Shown: one piece after another, positions 1 through 11,970 of the stretch
Position numbering within the stretch: position 1 is the stretch's first letter
How the letters are laid out: each line of letters starts with the position of its first letter
Assembly: GCF_932276165.1 (NCBI RefSeq)
Contig: NC_064010.1
Location: forward strand, 1,240,001 to 1,304,000
DNA from: Plutella xylostella
Taxonomy: Eukaryota > Arthropoda > Insecta > Lepidoptera > Plutellidae
Direction of reading: 5' to 3'
DNA length: 64,000 nucleotides
Notes under the pieces: model-generated
The model's input: the letters and a program-made list of their open reading frames with translations, nothing else
What the model was told of the DNA's origin: nothing
Databases searched by the model: none
Program-made: the position numbers and the translations under genes

Positions 1-1
1 A

Positions 2-1490
2 AAGAACACTCAGACCAAATGTAGTAAAAATCAGCACAGTAAAGAAAAGTCGAATGGTAATAAATATAATAATGTAACAAAAAGCCTAGAAAGAGGTTCC
101 GCACAGAAAAATAATAATAACAAAGTAACAATGGAGTTTGTACCTCACAAACCACCAAAGCCAATTAAAAGGACTTCTTCAGTTAAACTTAATAATAGAC
201 TTAAAGCTGGGGCAGATAAAAGTGGTCTGAATTCAACTATATCGTCCCATTACAAAGCTAAGCTTGATGGGCTTCACAACAAAAACTATGTATCTAATAA
301 AAAAGAAGATAATAATTCTAATAAAGTTGATAACGACGATACAGAGAAAACTTTCGATGTTTTCGTGAAAGAAAAGGATGTGAATGAAAACAAATCAGAA
401 ATGCAGATGGATAGTCTTGAAGTCTACGCAATGCAGCGTATGGAGAGGATGAAAGAAGTAAGCATGGATTCTTTAGACGTTTTAGATGATCGAAATGATT
501 TCGCTAAAGATTCGTTAGACTATTACGCTGAACAAGATAATAAATATTCATACATGAAAACAAAAAAAGAACACATAAATGCGTTGAAAAAAAATGAGGA
601 TAAACCATGTAATAGCAAAGATAATTTAGACGATACAGAAAGCGATGAAATAAAAAAGTATAAGTATATAGAACGCAAATTAGAGATCATTAATAAATTA
701 GTAGAAATGGAGGAACGAAAAATGTTGCAAGAGAAATTCCTCAAAGAATGGCGCATGCGACCTTTGAAAGCTAATATCGATGACGGAAAAGGAGTAGTGA
801 AAGTACTTTCAAAGAAATTTGAAAAACTAGCGGTTAAACATTCATCAGTTCCTCCTAACTATGCTGCACTTACTTTAGAAGATGCGGACACTGATACAGA
901 AAATTCGGAAGCAAAAGAGATCAAAAGAAATCTCAGTTTACCCGACATACTAGATTCCGAACAAATTGGTGGCTTATTTACTAATTCAGATATTCAAGAA
1001 CCCGATAACGACGCAGGCAACCCAAGCGCTTTAGAAGACATAGAAACAAGTAACAATCCTAATGAAGAACTCGCTAATTATGACGAACCAAAACTGAACA
1101 ATACCATACTTAACGAAACACATACGTCACCACCGAAAAAACTTCAATGCAGAGTATACAACGAAATGGTTATACCCAAAACAGACGTACACCTCGACAG
1201 TGAAAACTACGAATCTTCCACAACCAGCTCAAGTTGCACAAATTCCCCGAAAAGACTCTCATTCTATGGATTCCATCGACCTAAAATACCTTTCGGACGG
1301 AAATCCTTAGTAAGAGTTCCAACGCCAAGACTATGTATGGAGAATCGTATGTTTGCATCGTCCAGTAAGGTTAGGCCTGTGGTTTCTAGCGGGGGTGCTG
1401 TAAGGTCGTCTCTGTTTGGATTGGGTGGTCAGTTAGCAAAGAAAGTCCCGATTCAGTGTCCGCTACCGTCGAAGTACTCACCGCTGTCAG
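2..1490 (+). CDS. Long exon of the Ser/Lys-rich protein (continues upstream)
   Basis: Open frame with no stop from base 2. The ATG at 131 is internal, because 43 in-frame codons precede it inside the window. It encodes an Asn/Lys/Asp/Glu-rich stretch with a probable helix near nt 660-760 (ERKMLQEKFLKEW) and a basic Ser/Pro segment near nt 1230-1330 (SPKRLSFYGFHRPKIPFGRK). The frame runs on to TAA at 1628, but a good donor (TCAG|GTGCGA) at 1491 joins in phase to the next exon. The 1491-1630 extension is therefore either intron or an alternative short C-terminus. Codon use is AT-rich, unlike the GC-rich exons further down, which is common in long disordered insect exons. Confidence 0.75.
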
Positions 1491-4400
1491 GTGCGAATCA
1501 AGGCATGATTAGAAACAAATCGATGTTGTCGAGTCCCCTTTCTTTTGCGAAACCAAATCCTTTGATTCCTTGTGGAGGTGATTTGAGAGTAAAATTTCAT
1601 CCACTGCCTATTGAGTTGTTCGAATTTTAAAATTTGAATGTGGCGTTCATTTGTTTTTTCATTTCGAGCACTGGCTGAACCGCACAAGGAGTCAAATGAT
1701 GTTTGCTTTTATTAGTATAGTTTTATGTTGTTCATCTGTATTTAATTTCATTGTTGTAGATGTTGTGTTACGTATATTTAGTCAATTATACTTAGTTTTA
1801 AGCATGTCTTTTATCTCTCAAATATTTAATACTTTGGATGCATTTTTTATCGAACATGCATTATATTTTTTTACTCTGCATGTATTTTTTTTATATTTGG
1901 TTCCAAGAGTTGGAATTATCATTGCTATTATTGTCATGTGATTTAGACCAAACCAAAGACTTGCAAAGTTATAAGTGTGGTAAATACCAACTCTTACGTC
2001 ACATCGGGAAATATTCCACCAAACAAAAACTTTCCATGTGCATGGGATATTTCCTCCAATGACAAGCCCATCCTGCATGTTCTAATTACGCCCCCAAACG
2101 GTCTCTAGCCAATCGCAACCAGTTATCGCCGTACGAAGCGGAGGAGTCTGGCGGTATGCGTCGAGCGTGTTCTCTCTCAGACTTGGCCATAAAGCCTATG
2201 CCTGCACCGAGGACTCCACAAGGTTCGTATCAAGGTCCACTGTTGTTTATAATTAATGTTGATGGTGCATTTTTTTTGGATACTTGGTGAAAGGGTTTGT
2301 TTATTGGTGTTGGTTAGTATGATTAAATCATCGTAAAAGTAGCCAAACAGTTGTTTTATCTACCATTAACATGAAATAGATTACTCACTATTAATATAAA
2401 GGTGGTGGATAAATATGGCACTCACATCACTGGAGAGGAGTTGTTTTTTTAATTAGATTGCACCTGAATTAAATAAATCAAGAACACACGCATTTAGTTT
2501 TGGTGATGGTTGGTAAGAGCTCCTTTAGTTACTACTTGTTAAGTTAAATGTTAGGTTCCTAACACGCGAAAGCAGAAAGCCAGGAGAAAATAACACGCGG
2601 CTTAGACATTTCAAGGTAATGGTATGCAATACCTAAAGTTCCGAAAATAAGCAATCTCAATTCAGAATATGGCTTTCAAACTAGTTTCGATTACTATTAC
2701 ATTTGTGATTAGTCCAATAACAATGGATTGAGATAGGTTATTTATGGCTTTCAAATATGGTTATTATGATACTTGCTTTGCATGACACTAATATTGCACG
2801 TTTATCTAGGTTATAAATGTTATTCTAATACGCATGTTACATAATATTATGCTTAGTACTTACTTTTAAATTCAAATTTGAAAGTTTATCATCCCATAAA
2901 TTGATCATAACTAAAAACACAAAGTGATGTAACAAAACAAAAAAAGCCTCCTTTCACTTTTCACTCAAAAATTTTGATTACAATGATAGAATGACAATCG
3001 CATAAGGATTAATTATCAATCGACAAGACGTTCCATTTTTTTATCGCATAAGTATCACCAATCGACAAGAGTGTCATAATTTTTCGTGATTTACCAACTG
3101 TCTCCCACCAAAATCACAATATAACGCCTCCATTGCCCCCCACACAGCGGCGGCCACCAAGTCGCCACCCAACAACGCGCCGGCTGGGGGCAAGCCTACG
3201 TTCGCCCGCCCCGCGCCCCGGTACAGCAGCAAGAGCAACATGACCCGGAGCTCTAGTGTCGGGGTGCTGAATAATCAGGTTAGTGAAACATATTTTTACA
3301 CTGCAGTCATCTCTCACTGAGTTGCAGAAAGTATGTTTAAGTTAATGTCGGCATTAAATGTATTGTTGCCTTGCTTTGACAGTATACGGACAGAAAGAGA
3401 CAGACATAGCTATTTATTGTCGACATTAGCTTAAAGTCCCTTTCTGCAACTCGGCATAAATACGTCAAAATTTTAGAGCATTTAGTTAAAATTCCACATT
3501 AAAAGTTCCACAGTAATGGATAGGAGCGACCACGAGTGACGTATCACCTGTTGCTAGTATACCTACGTCTGGCCAGCCGTGGGCAGCAAGCAGATGATTC
3601 TAATCTTACCGGCCAATAGTAATGTGTACCCTGGCAAAGTAGGCAATGGGGCATACACACTACCCTGGGTTATAATACGTAAAAAAACCCACAGTAACAT
3701 AGGGCGCTCCTATCGTATTGCTACTACTACCTCTGCACCGTCCGATATTGTGACAGTTCACAATGTTAACATTCATGTCCTCCATCCAGAGTGACTCCGA
3801 GTCAGACCCTCAGCCCTCACGGGGTCAGCAGCGCGGGTCCCAGGGGCTGATGAGGCCCACCATCAGCTCCATGAACAAACAAGCCAACAACACCACCAGG
3901 AGACGGGGGATGGCCAATGCTTATAGCTCTGGTAAGTGAGATTTAAAATAAAAATGGTGTGAGGAAAGAGTCAGTCTGTGAGGAAATGGTCTGGGTGTGA
4001 TGAAATGTCTAACTGTGAGGAAGTGTCTGGATGTGATGAATGTGTCAATGTTATATTGCTTGTTATTTTTATTTTCAATTTTGCCGTTCCCTTTATGTTT
4101 AAAAAGACCCTTAAACTTGGTAAATAAAACTGTGTGATATGTTTTTAGTTATAACCCAATTGAAAAGACGTGGGCTGATCCTAGAAATCCAAAGTGATGG
4201 TAAAAAGACAAGTTATCAAAGAAAACGCACATATTTTACTAATTACCAATAGTTTGAGGTTTAGTTTAGAAGTAGATTTATCTGTTGCTTGTAGTTTGAT
4301 GCTGAATGAAGCAAAATCCCTCAACATAAGTAGTCCTCAAAAGCAATCTTAACCCCACATAAAAGCTGATTTATATTTCACTAGCTGTTCCCGCGAGCTT

Positions 4401-7400
4401 CGCTTCGCCTTAAAAAGTTTTCCCGTGGGAATTCCGGGATAAAAAGTAGCCTATGTTCTTTCTCAGGGTCTAGACTATCTGTATACCAAATTTCATTCAA
4501 ATCCGTTCAGTAGTTTTGGCGTGAAAGAGTAACAGACAGACAGACAGACACAGTTACTTTCGCATTTATAATATTAGTTAGGATTACACTACCCATGCAT
4601 CAATGTTCTTTCCACTTGTATCTTTAATCAGAGACTGAATTCCCATGAAAAACTAAAATATCCTACAGAATGCAACCGACATTGAAAACCAGGCAGTAAC
4701 AAAAGATTTGAGAATAAAAAATTCACAAAACAGACCTACAATATATTTACAAAATCATTGAATAAATTTGTCCTTATAAATTGAAACCCTATAAGAATCA
4801 CCCCAACATTTTTGCCCCTTAACCCAATCGCAGCCCCAGCACCCCCCACGCAAAGCTAAACCCACAGTGGCTAACCCGACTAACCCTACAGTGAGTCTGT
4901 CGACGGCTGCTCAAGAGGAGTCTAGTTCGGAGGCCGAGGACCGGACCTGCGCCAAGCCGGCCGTGCCGCCGCGGCCGCGGGCTGTTAGTGTTGACCACTC
5001 CGCGCATAGGAAGATTGGTAAGAAAGAAAGAAAATCTGTGTTGACATTTATGAAGAGTAACAATGGTCTGAAAATTCCACCTTGTGGAACATCCATAGCA
5101 TTACTATTTCATAATCATATCTTTTGTGAGTCACGCAAAAACAACAGAACACAGATAATACATACATTTAAAGTGCAACTGTTATTCGTGCTGCCCAATG
5201 TTCAGTTTTTGGACCATTTTTGTTCTTCGTATATTTCAATCACCTATCGGTGGTCAAATAATGCAAGATTGATAAGTTTGCTATTCTAACTTTACATTGG
5301 AACAAAGACAAAAATTATCTTACCACATAAACTTAACACATACGTTATACAGATGTTTAGCGCGGCATTTAGATTTAGATAATAAAGTCGTAAACTTATA
5401 ACAGTTAAATTCAGTCTCGATTTTAACAATGATTATCCCCCCCAGGCCGCAGCGGCAGCGAGCGCGACCTGTCGGCCAAGGCGCGCGAGGTGACGGCGCG
5501 GCTGACGGCGGGCACACGGCGCCCCGGCCAGGAGTCGAAGCCGGAACCGGCGGCGAGCGATGCGCAGAGTGAGTGCTTTACTACAGCTATATTTTTACGT
5601 GCCACCACCGACACATAAGCAATTAACAATCCATAATCAGCATAAGTCTAATGTTACATTTTATACACTGACTGCAAGTTCCGCTTCCCCTTTAAGGGTC
5701 AGCAAGGGGTAATCGAGGGTTGGCATTGTCATAGAATTATGTAGTAAACGATGCTCTACAACCTTGAAAAAAATCACACAGGTAGCCGAAGAGTCTAGCT
5801 AGGTGCTGAATGATTCGAATTCAAGTAAATGCGTATGGATAACTGTAAATAAAATTCAGAATATCACGAAAGACCAGAAAATCACACTCCCGTATTGTAA
5901 CAACTGTGTCGTAATTATCGAGAATTTTCATATGATTTTTATCATATTATAAAGTTAAAGGCTTGGACTAGGCGCTAAATACCTTGTTTTTTAATAAACA
6001 CACACTTATTTTGTGTAAATTAATCCCAAACTTGAGTAATTTTTTTCCCTCAAATCTTCATACAAATATCTATGGCGGCTTTCTGTGTTATAAAATCATA
6101 AACACAAGTGAAGTTTGACTCAGTTGGCCGCTGGCCTCCAAAGAAGGGTCACGTCGGTTTAGGCAGCACTGACAGCTCGCGATCTTATCGTGTACAGATA
6201 CAAAATCACTGCACATTGGTTGTCATTGCACTTTTTCAACTTTTATGACACCAACATTTTGATTTGAAATTGAGGAAGCATAATTCTTACACTATATTCA
6301 ATACATTAAATTAAATTAGATAGTGTGCAATATTCTCGTGACATTGCAGTCTCGTAAAGGTCTGATGAGGAGCAGGAATATAGCGAATGGATCTAAGTGA
6401 TGACAATACGCACGAACATTAGGTTAGGGATCAAAAATACAGTCTCTTGGTGCTGGTTGAGGTATGGTCTCGTGAGGATCTGATGAGGGCAGTAACACGG
6501 TGGTGGCTCAATTTTATTTCAAAGATGTTAATAGCTAAAAGCATCGAGTTTGGGCTACTAACCCTTAATTCACTTCCTGAGTCCCTGGGACTCACATCAA
6601 AATTTCAAAATTCAATAATTGTAACGTTTGAGCGGCTAGTTTCCCCCCCGTCTCAGTACCTTCCTGAAGGGTCATGGGCTCCGCGGAAGCGAAAGGACGT
6701 GCGCCGGCGATGCGTATTTAGTGAGTTATTGCGTCGAGTGAGTCCCACGGACTCATACAAGTGAATTATGCTATATTTATTTTATTAAATTCAATTATCG
6801 AATGTTGCTTATTTGTCGTTATTATTTATATAAATCATATTTTTTTATATGCTTATAAGATATATTTTTATGGATTGGCAAAATGAATCGAAAACAAGTT
6901 AATATTAATGAATCTAAGGGCACGCCCGCACAGAACTCGTCTGCCACACAAAGTTCGCTGCTCGATTTCATCTATCATGAAAAAAGACATTCCTGAAGAT
7001 GCGAGCCACCCTGAAATTGAAGACATGTAATGAAAAAAAGTACTGCTGTCTGTTCCATTACAAAAAGAGAACATAAACTGCATTTCTATGTACCAAATGT
7101 ATAAAACCCATATGTTTGGCCTGCTCAAAAAAGGTATGCTGACGTTGCCTGTGAGCAGTGGCAAAACCCATTGCACGTTTTTTATTTTTGTATTAGAGCA
7201 TACATTTTTGTTTTTTTATTTTCGGTTTATATGTCTTTAAGAGTCAAAAAAACGTAAAAACATATATTTGTTACGAATATTTGATATTTTTGTAGAGGTT
7301 TTAAAATACATCTGTTGTTTTAGACTCATAAAAATTTGTTTCTTTAATTTTGGAGAGGATCTCAGAAGTCTGTCCAGTTTCGTTGCTTTTTTCTAGTGCA

Positions 7401-10400
7401 TTAATAAGTACTGAATAACATTATTAGATATATTTTGAAAAAAATATGTTTTATTTGATTAACCCACGCTTACAAAATCTATGAGTCCCAGGGACTCATA
7501 CAAGTGAATTACGTTAGTAAATTTCACGAAGTGAATTAAGGGTTAAGTATGTTTTTCAGAGAGAGAGAAAGAGATTTTATTTTTCCTCTGAATGTGTTAG
7601 GTTTACCGGGTTTACTAAGTTCATTCTGTTAATGGAATCAAGTTGTTATGTGTTCATAAGTAATAATTATTTATTAACTTAATGCTGTTGGTTCTCCACG
7701 AAAATGTAAAAATAAAAATAAATTCGTAACGTAAAATTGACAATGACGGAATTTCTTCTATAGACAGTAGCCACAAAAAAACAAACGATAGATGGCGTGA
7801 TTTGGAGATAAAGATACATTTATTCGACACATAGACGGCAACAACAAAAAAAATACAGATTTAAAGAAAAGAAACACATACTTATACAAAACAACAAAGA
7901 ATAAAAAGGATACACATCAAAATAACTGGAAAAAATATAAGCCCCAATTTACTTGTGTGGGACAGGGAGTACCATAATATTTTTTTTGGGGTACTCCCCA
8001 TCTATGCGAAATATCAGCTTGATATCTTTACCCGTTTCTGAGAAAAAGGGCGGTGACAGACAGTCAGTCAGACAGACGGACAACAAAGAGATCCTATAAC
8101 GGTTGCTTTTTTTCTTTTGACGTCCTAAACCCTAAAATTAAGTAAAAATATTATGCTGCTACCAAAAAATGTACTTACAGGTATTGAAAAAGCGGTATAT
8201 AGTACTAAACAAATTATAAACAAACAAAAAACCCGACTGCACGCTAAAAAGATGAAAACAAGTCCCAATGTTAATGGAAAGTATCGTAGGCGGGGACCAG
8301 CAGAGGGTTCACCATTTAACTGAATGTTACTTAGATAACGGCCTTGAGTGGCGGTCAAGTTGGTCCCCGCCTGCGATACTTTCCATTAACATTGGGACTT
8401 GTTTTCATGTTTTTAGCGTACAGTCGGGTTTTTCGTTTGTTTATAATTGTATTTTTTTATTTGTAACTTTTTAGTTGTTTTTATTTTATGAAATTTTACG
8501 TCAGTAGTTCATGATCATTTTTTATTTCAATAATTTTGGTGTTGTTATTTAAATACCTTCAATATGCATATTTTTGTAATGTGAAAATCAAGCCCTTTCA
8601 TTTGAGACCTAAGCTTACACGGCAAAGTTGAATTATTATTTTTTCGATCATCACGTTATGTCCTCTAGAGGGCGCTATGTACATTTTAATGGAACGTCAC
8701 ATAGCCTATAACCATCGCGCCATCAATACGCTTGTAACAATACCTCATACATCAAAATCTATCAAGCCGTTTAGGCTACAGGAGGGAACAAAGAAACAGA
8801 CAAACATACATACATACAATCAAAAAACATTACCCTCCTCCTTCGGCAGTCGGGTAAAAAGGAGTAAGACAGGGGGTCATTCTGAACTTTTGCTCTACGA
8901 GTTTTGGAAATTAACAAAAAAAAACCTTTTTTCATAGAAACTTTGTTGGACATGTGACTTTTTACCATGGAAAACGAATATTTTTTTTCGCGAATTTGCA
9001 AATCTCGTAGAACAAAAGTTGTTCAGAATGACCCCTTGAGTCATCCCCTTTTGGCTTAGTATAGCCCTTTTGCGACACTATGTATTTACTTTGCTTTGTC
9101 GTCGGGGTTCAGTTGGCTGGAGGATGCCCGAAACTTATTATAGAATCTACACTTTAATACTTGTAGTTACCTTTCTACAAGTAAATACCACATTTGTTTG
9201 AGAAAGCTAATCGGGTTCCGAGTATAGAGTAAAGTGGCACCCTTATTAATTTCTACTCTTTCCTGGTGCCTACCAGTGTAAGTAAGAATTATACTTACTT
9301 ACCCTAAAATCACCCAAAATGTACTTGAACATAATTGTCAATAAAGTTGGCGAGTAAAAGTTTATCGACCCACTGTGCAAACTTACATGTGTGCGTGTCA
9401 CTGCGTGTGCTGTGTGAAGAGCATTGAAAACCCAAAATTGGCGCGACACGTCACCCTGTACGGGCCCTTAAATTTTTCCCGCGCGAATTTCGGTATAAAA
9501 GGTAGACATTATAATGTTAATGAAAGGTTTCAGCTACTTACATATAAAATTTCATCAATAGTGGTTCAGCTTTTTGGGTGTGAAAGAGTAACAAATATCG
9601 ACACGTATTAACTTTCGCGTTTATGGTTTTAGTAAGATTATTTGAAACTTTCTTTATAACGTTATCACCCTATCTGGTTCTTATACAAAGCCAAAAGCTA
9701 TTATTAAAACGTTTCGTTCTTTCACCAAGCCACCATTACTACAACTCTATGTTATGACCCCCAGTGTCGTCAACGCAACTCTGCTCAGCCCTCACCGAGC
9801 AACTGACGCGAACAGCCAGCAAAGTCGTTCAACTGTACCGGACCCTACAGCACCCGGCGACCACCGAGCATGACGCGGCGCTAGTGAGCGGTGAGTGAAC
9901 GAAATCAAAGATAAAGATAAAGAAACATTTATTCGACACTTACACAGCAACAAAAAATTTACGAGTCAGAGAGTGAACGACTGAATGAAGGAGTGAGTGA
10001 CAGGATAGTGGTGCAACTGTATTGCACCCTACAGCACCCGGCGACCACCGAGCACGACGCGGCGCTAGTGAGCGGTGAGTGAACGAAATGAACGAATGAA
10101 TGAGTGAATAGAGTAAGTTACTGCACCCGGCGACCACGGAACACGACGCGGCGCTAGTGAGCGGTGAGTGAACGAAACGAACGAATGAATGAATGAAGGA
10201 GTGAACTGTAGAGTACGTTACAGCACCCGGCGACCACCGAGCATGACGCGGCGCTAGTGAGCGGTGAGTGAACGAAATTAACGAATGAATAAATGAATGA
10301 TACACTCCAACTAGATTCTACTTCCACGGATAATGAAAATAAAGAGGTCTTACTAAGTGCTGATTGAAGGAATGAAGGAAATAAATGACTGAATTATTGG

Positions 10401-11716
10401 TAGTAAAAATGTTATTGCCAGTAGTAATATTATCTAAGCAGTCTATTCTATTCTGTTCTACTTTGAGCGGAAGCGAAGTTCCTGTACGTGGCTATCTCGA
10501 GTGGAACCTTTGTACATATCCCCTTAATTTCAGCTCAGCCAGCCTAGCTCCAAACAAACAAACATTTCTTTCCCGTATCAAAACTAAACCCACGTACTTA
10601 TATCTTTCACAGGCCTAGAAACGGCGATCCTAGAAACGCAAAAGGTGCTCCGAAGCGCGGTTCAACGGCAGAATTCTAACAAAGTTAACGGGAGTGACGC
10701 GAACAGTGTGACTACAGCTGATGGAGATAGGCTGAACACTGTTGACACGGCACGGTTGAAGCTGGAGGAGTTACTGTCTAAAGGTAGGGTTGGAGTTTTA
10801 ATACTGAATAAGGTATCACCACCATTGACTTATACAGGCTAATAGACCAGCTCATATCGTACATATCGATCATAGATCGTAGACAGAATAACATGGCTGC
10901 TCATGAGCTGGTCTATCAGCCCTCCAAGGCATATCGTTGACTTTTGGGACACCATGTATATTAGGTACTAGCGTAAGGACAGCCACTCAAGAAAAGGCCA
11001 CCCTTGCGCTGGCCTTAAATGTCGCTGGTGTTTAAGGAGTTACTGTCTAAAGGTAGGTTCTAACAAAGTGAACGGAAACGACGCAAATAGCGTGACTACA
11101 GCTGATGGAGATAGGATAAACACTGTCGACACGGCACGGCTGAAGTTGGAAGAGTTGCTGTCTAAAGGTATGATATTTCTATAGTTATTATGTATAAGTA
11201 AGTATATCTCTGTGTCTCAATTTAGATAAACTTCTCTCCTCACAGCCTATCGTACTACCAATCACTTTCTTGACATCACCAAAGGTTAACTGGTAGAGAT
11301 AAGTAGCTGGTAGTTGCTGGATGAGGAAGGCTGTGGTGTTATGACTACCCTTGCGAGACGCCTACCTCCAGCAGTTGACACTTACGGGCTGATGATGATG
11401 ATTGTTATAAAAAAAAACATGTATTACTTTCCTTGATGACAGTTTCTCATGCTTCAGTTTTATCATAATAGTATAATTTTCATTAGAATTACTTTGTACT
11501 TAATCAATATTTTATACTCACCAATCCACATCCATAATTTCCTCTTCCACAGAATCAGCGAACACCGGCGGCAACCCAGCCATGTCGCTCATAGAACAAT
11601 ACGACACCTACTCGGACATCCTCCTCAACATGGTGCAAAGCAAGATGGTGAACCAATTCTCTAACAGCCCTCAAAGCCTTCCAAATACCGCGCGAGAAAC
11701 CGCGGACGAGAGCTAG
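2..11716 (+). CDS. Large Ser/Lys-rich protein, 5'-partial, nine visible exons
   Basis: Exons read by hand: <2-1490, 2109-2222, 3148-3278, 3790-3931, 4868-5017, 5446-5568, 9765-9890, 10613-10783 and 11553-11716 (stop TAG at 11714). All have GT-AG borders and matching phases (mostly phase 1), and they sum to exactly 870 codons including the stop. The frame is open to base 2, so the real start is upstream. The protein is hydrophilic and disordered-looking. It has a charged segment in the first exon, then Ser/Pro/Arg-rich short exons with phospho-site-like motifs (RRACSLSDL, MTRSSSVGVL, SDSESDP). The last three exons look helical (SALTEQLTRTASKVVQLYRTL; ending near SLIEQYDTYSDILLNMVQSK). No catalytic domain, signal peptide or membrane span is visible. 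The style suggests a cytoskeletal or centrosomal scaffold. A CEP170-like protein is a weak guess only, since its N-terminal FHA domain would lie outside the window. The gene structure is well supported; the function is unknown. Confidence 0.8.
2223..3147 (+). other. Intron, nothing recognised
   Basis: AT-rich intron of the first gene with no ORF of note and no repeat that I can match elsewhere in the window. The acceptor is CCCCCACACAG at 3147. Confidence 0.5.
4381..4583 (-). mobile_element. Helitron-like non-autonomous repeat, copy A
   Basis: On the minus strand it starts TCCTAACTAATATTATAAAT and ends GGGAACAGCTAG followed by T. A 5' TC and a 3' CTAG fit Helitron ends, and no target duplication is seen. 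It carries a TCTG/GACA microsatellite and the block CCGTTCAGTAGTTTTGGCGT. The same unit recurs at 24113, 33237, 35568 and 48049. It lies in an intron of the first gene. Helitron assignment is inference; a LINE 3' end is the alternative. Confidence 0.6.
6562..7542 (+). mobile_element. Decayed piggyBac-like element
   Basis: Bounded by 15-bp perfect inverted ends CCCTTAATTCACTTC / GAAGTGAATTAAGGG. Flanks are CTAA on the left and TTAA on the right, one base off the TTAA target of piggyBac. Nested GAGTCCC/GGGACTC motifs lie just inside both ends. Around 7040-7130 the plus strand, with a stop in it, reads a Cys-rich stretch (FLCTKCIKPICLACSKK) like the C-terminal zinc-binding region of piggyBac transposases. 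Most of the transposase is missing. Confidence 0.5.
8212..8448. mobile_element. Foldback element with arms of about 87 bp
   Basis: Arms 8212-8298 and 8361-8448 are nearly perfect inverted copies (CAAGTCCCAATGTTAATGG against its complement) around a 62-bp loop. Transcribed within the intron, it would form a long hairpin. No coding content. Confidence 0.75.
8874..9080. mobile_element. Foldback MITE of the GTTGCAAAA family
   Basis: GGGGGTCATTCTGAACTTTTG near 8875 faces CAAAAGTTGTTCAGAATGACC near 9017. Outer parts (GGCTTAGTATAGCCCTTTTGC) match the ends of the family at 24467, 25030 and 62333. Confidence 0.5.
10026..10280 (+). repeat. Three extra copies of an exon 3' end with its splice donor
   Basis: The last 40 or so bases of the exon ending at 9890, together with the donor GTGAGTGAACGAA, recur three times in the following intron. 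The shared GCACCCGGCGACCAC core starts at 10034, 10133 and 10223 (original at 9850), so the spacing is 184, 99 and 90 bp. The copies are separated by GAATGAATGAAT-type short repeats. Each keeps the donor AGCG|GTGAGT. The AGs upstream of the copies (for example CTACAG just before the core) would enter the wrong phase, so I read them as non-coding decoy donors rather than exons. Confidence 0.75.
10840..10917. repeat. Short inverted repeat between the duplicated exons
   Basis: TAATAGACCAGCTCAT near 10840 and ATGAGCTGGTCTATCA near 10900 pair to form a hairpin stem. It lies between the two copies of the duplicated exon and may be a small MITE. Confidence 0.5.
11057..11167 (+). CDS. Duplicate of the penultimate exon, frame preserved
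   Basis: Near copy of the 3' two-thirds of the exon at 10613-10783, placed about 270 bp downstream. It has a usable acceptor (AAAGGTAG|GT), 36 full codons, a donor (AAAG|GTATGA) and phase 1 at both ends, so it could be spliced in addition to, or instead of, the first copy without a frameshift. It reads SNKVNGNDANSVTTADGDR and onward. By eye, 12 codons differ from the first copy: 10 changes are silent and 2 change the residue (S to N, L to I). The 20 or so bases before it repeat the end of the first exon and its donor, marking the tandem-duplication joint; the acceptor lacks a good pyrimidine tract. It is either a real alternative exon or a very conserved relic. Confidence 0.5.
11325..11402 (+). 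mobile_element. RTE LINE 3'-tail scrap
   Basis: Ends in CTGATGATGATGATTG and contains the CTACCTCCAGCAGT motif shared with the better copies at 26411 and 45318. It lies in the last intron of the first gene. Confidence 0.4.
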
Positions 11717-11865
11717 AGCTGGCAGCCAATTCTCTACCACTCGCCTTTGAAGTCGGTTGATAAAATGCAATGAAAGGTAACCCCCGAATTTATAGAACGA
11801 ACTGTCAGGACAGGAAGTCAAGGCCAAAAGAATTCATAGAGCTTTATTTGACTCTTTAAAATACC

Positions 11866-11970
11866 TAAAGTCTGTGTTTAATCTCAGATACTAAATTGTC
11901 AGATTCTGAACGGTTCATCAACAGAGGATTGTCGACTGTTGATGAACCATTGAGAATCTGAGATAAAAAA
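11866..11970. mobile_element. MITE with TAAAGTCTG ends
   Basis: TAAAGTCTGTGTTTAATCTC on the left faces GAGATAAAAAAAACTGTGTTTA on the right, with an inner palindrome GGTTCATCAACAG / CTGTTGATGAACC. Relatives are at 23702 and 34033. Confidence 0.6.

Larger units (their letters stand above)
5569..9764 (+). other. Long intron (4.2 kb) filled with transposon remnants
   Basis: Intron between the exons ending at 5568 and starting at 9765. It holds a decayed piggyBac-like element (6562-7542), a LINE-tail-like repeat with GACA/GTCA runs (about 7965-8135), a long foldback (8212-8448), a second foldback (about 8874-9080) and a diverged Helitron-like copy (about 9470-9640). No internal exon compatible in phase was found. 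Confidence 0.5.

Noticed and set aside
131..1630. ATG at 131 and TAA at 1628 as a complete one-exon gene
   Set aside because: The frame is open upstream to base 2, and a donor at 1491 joins in phase to eight further exons.
9940..10305. 121-codon minus-strand frame rich in HSFIHS
   Set aside because: It is the antisense of the GAATGAATGAAT repeats and copied exon ends.
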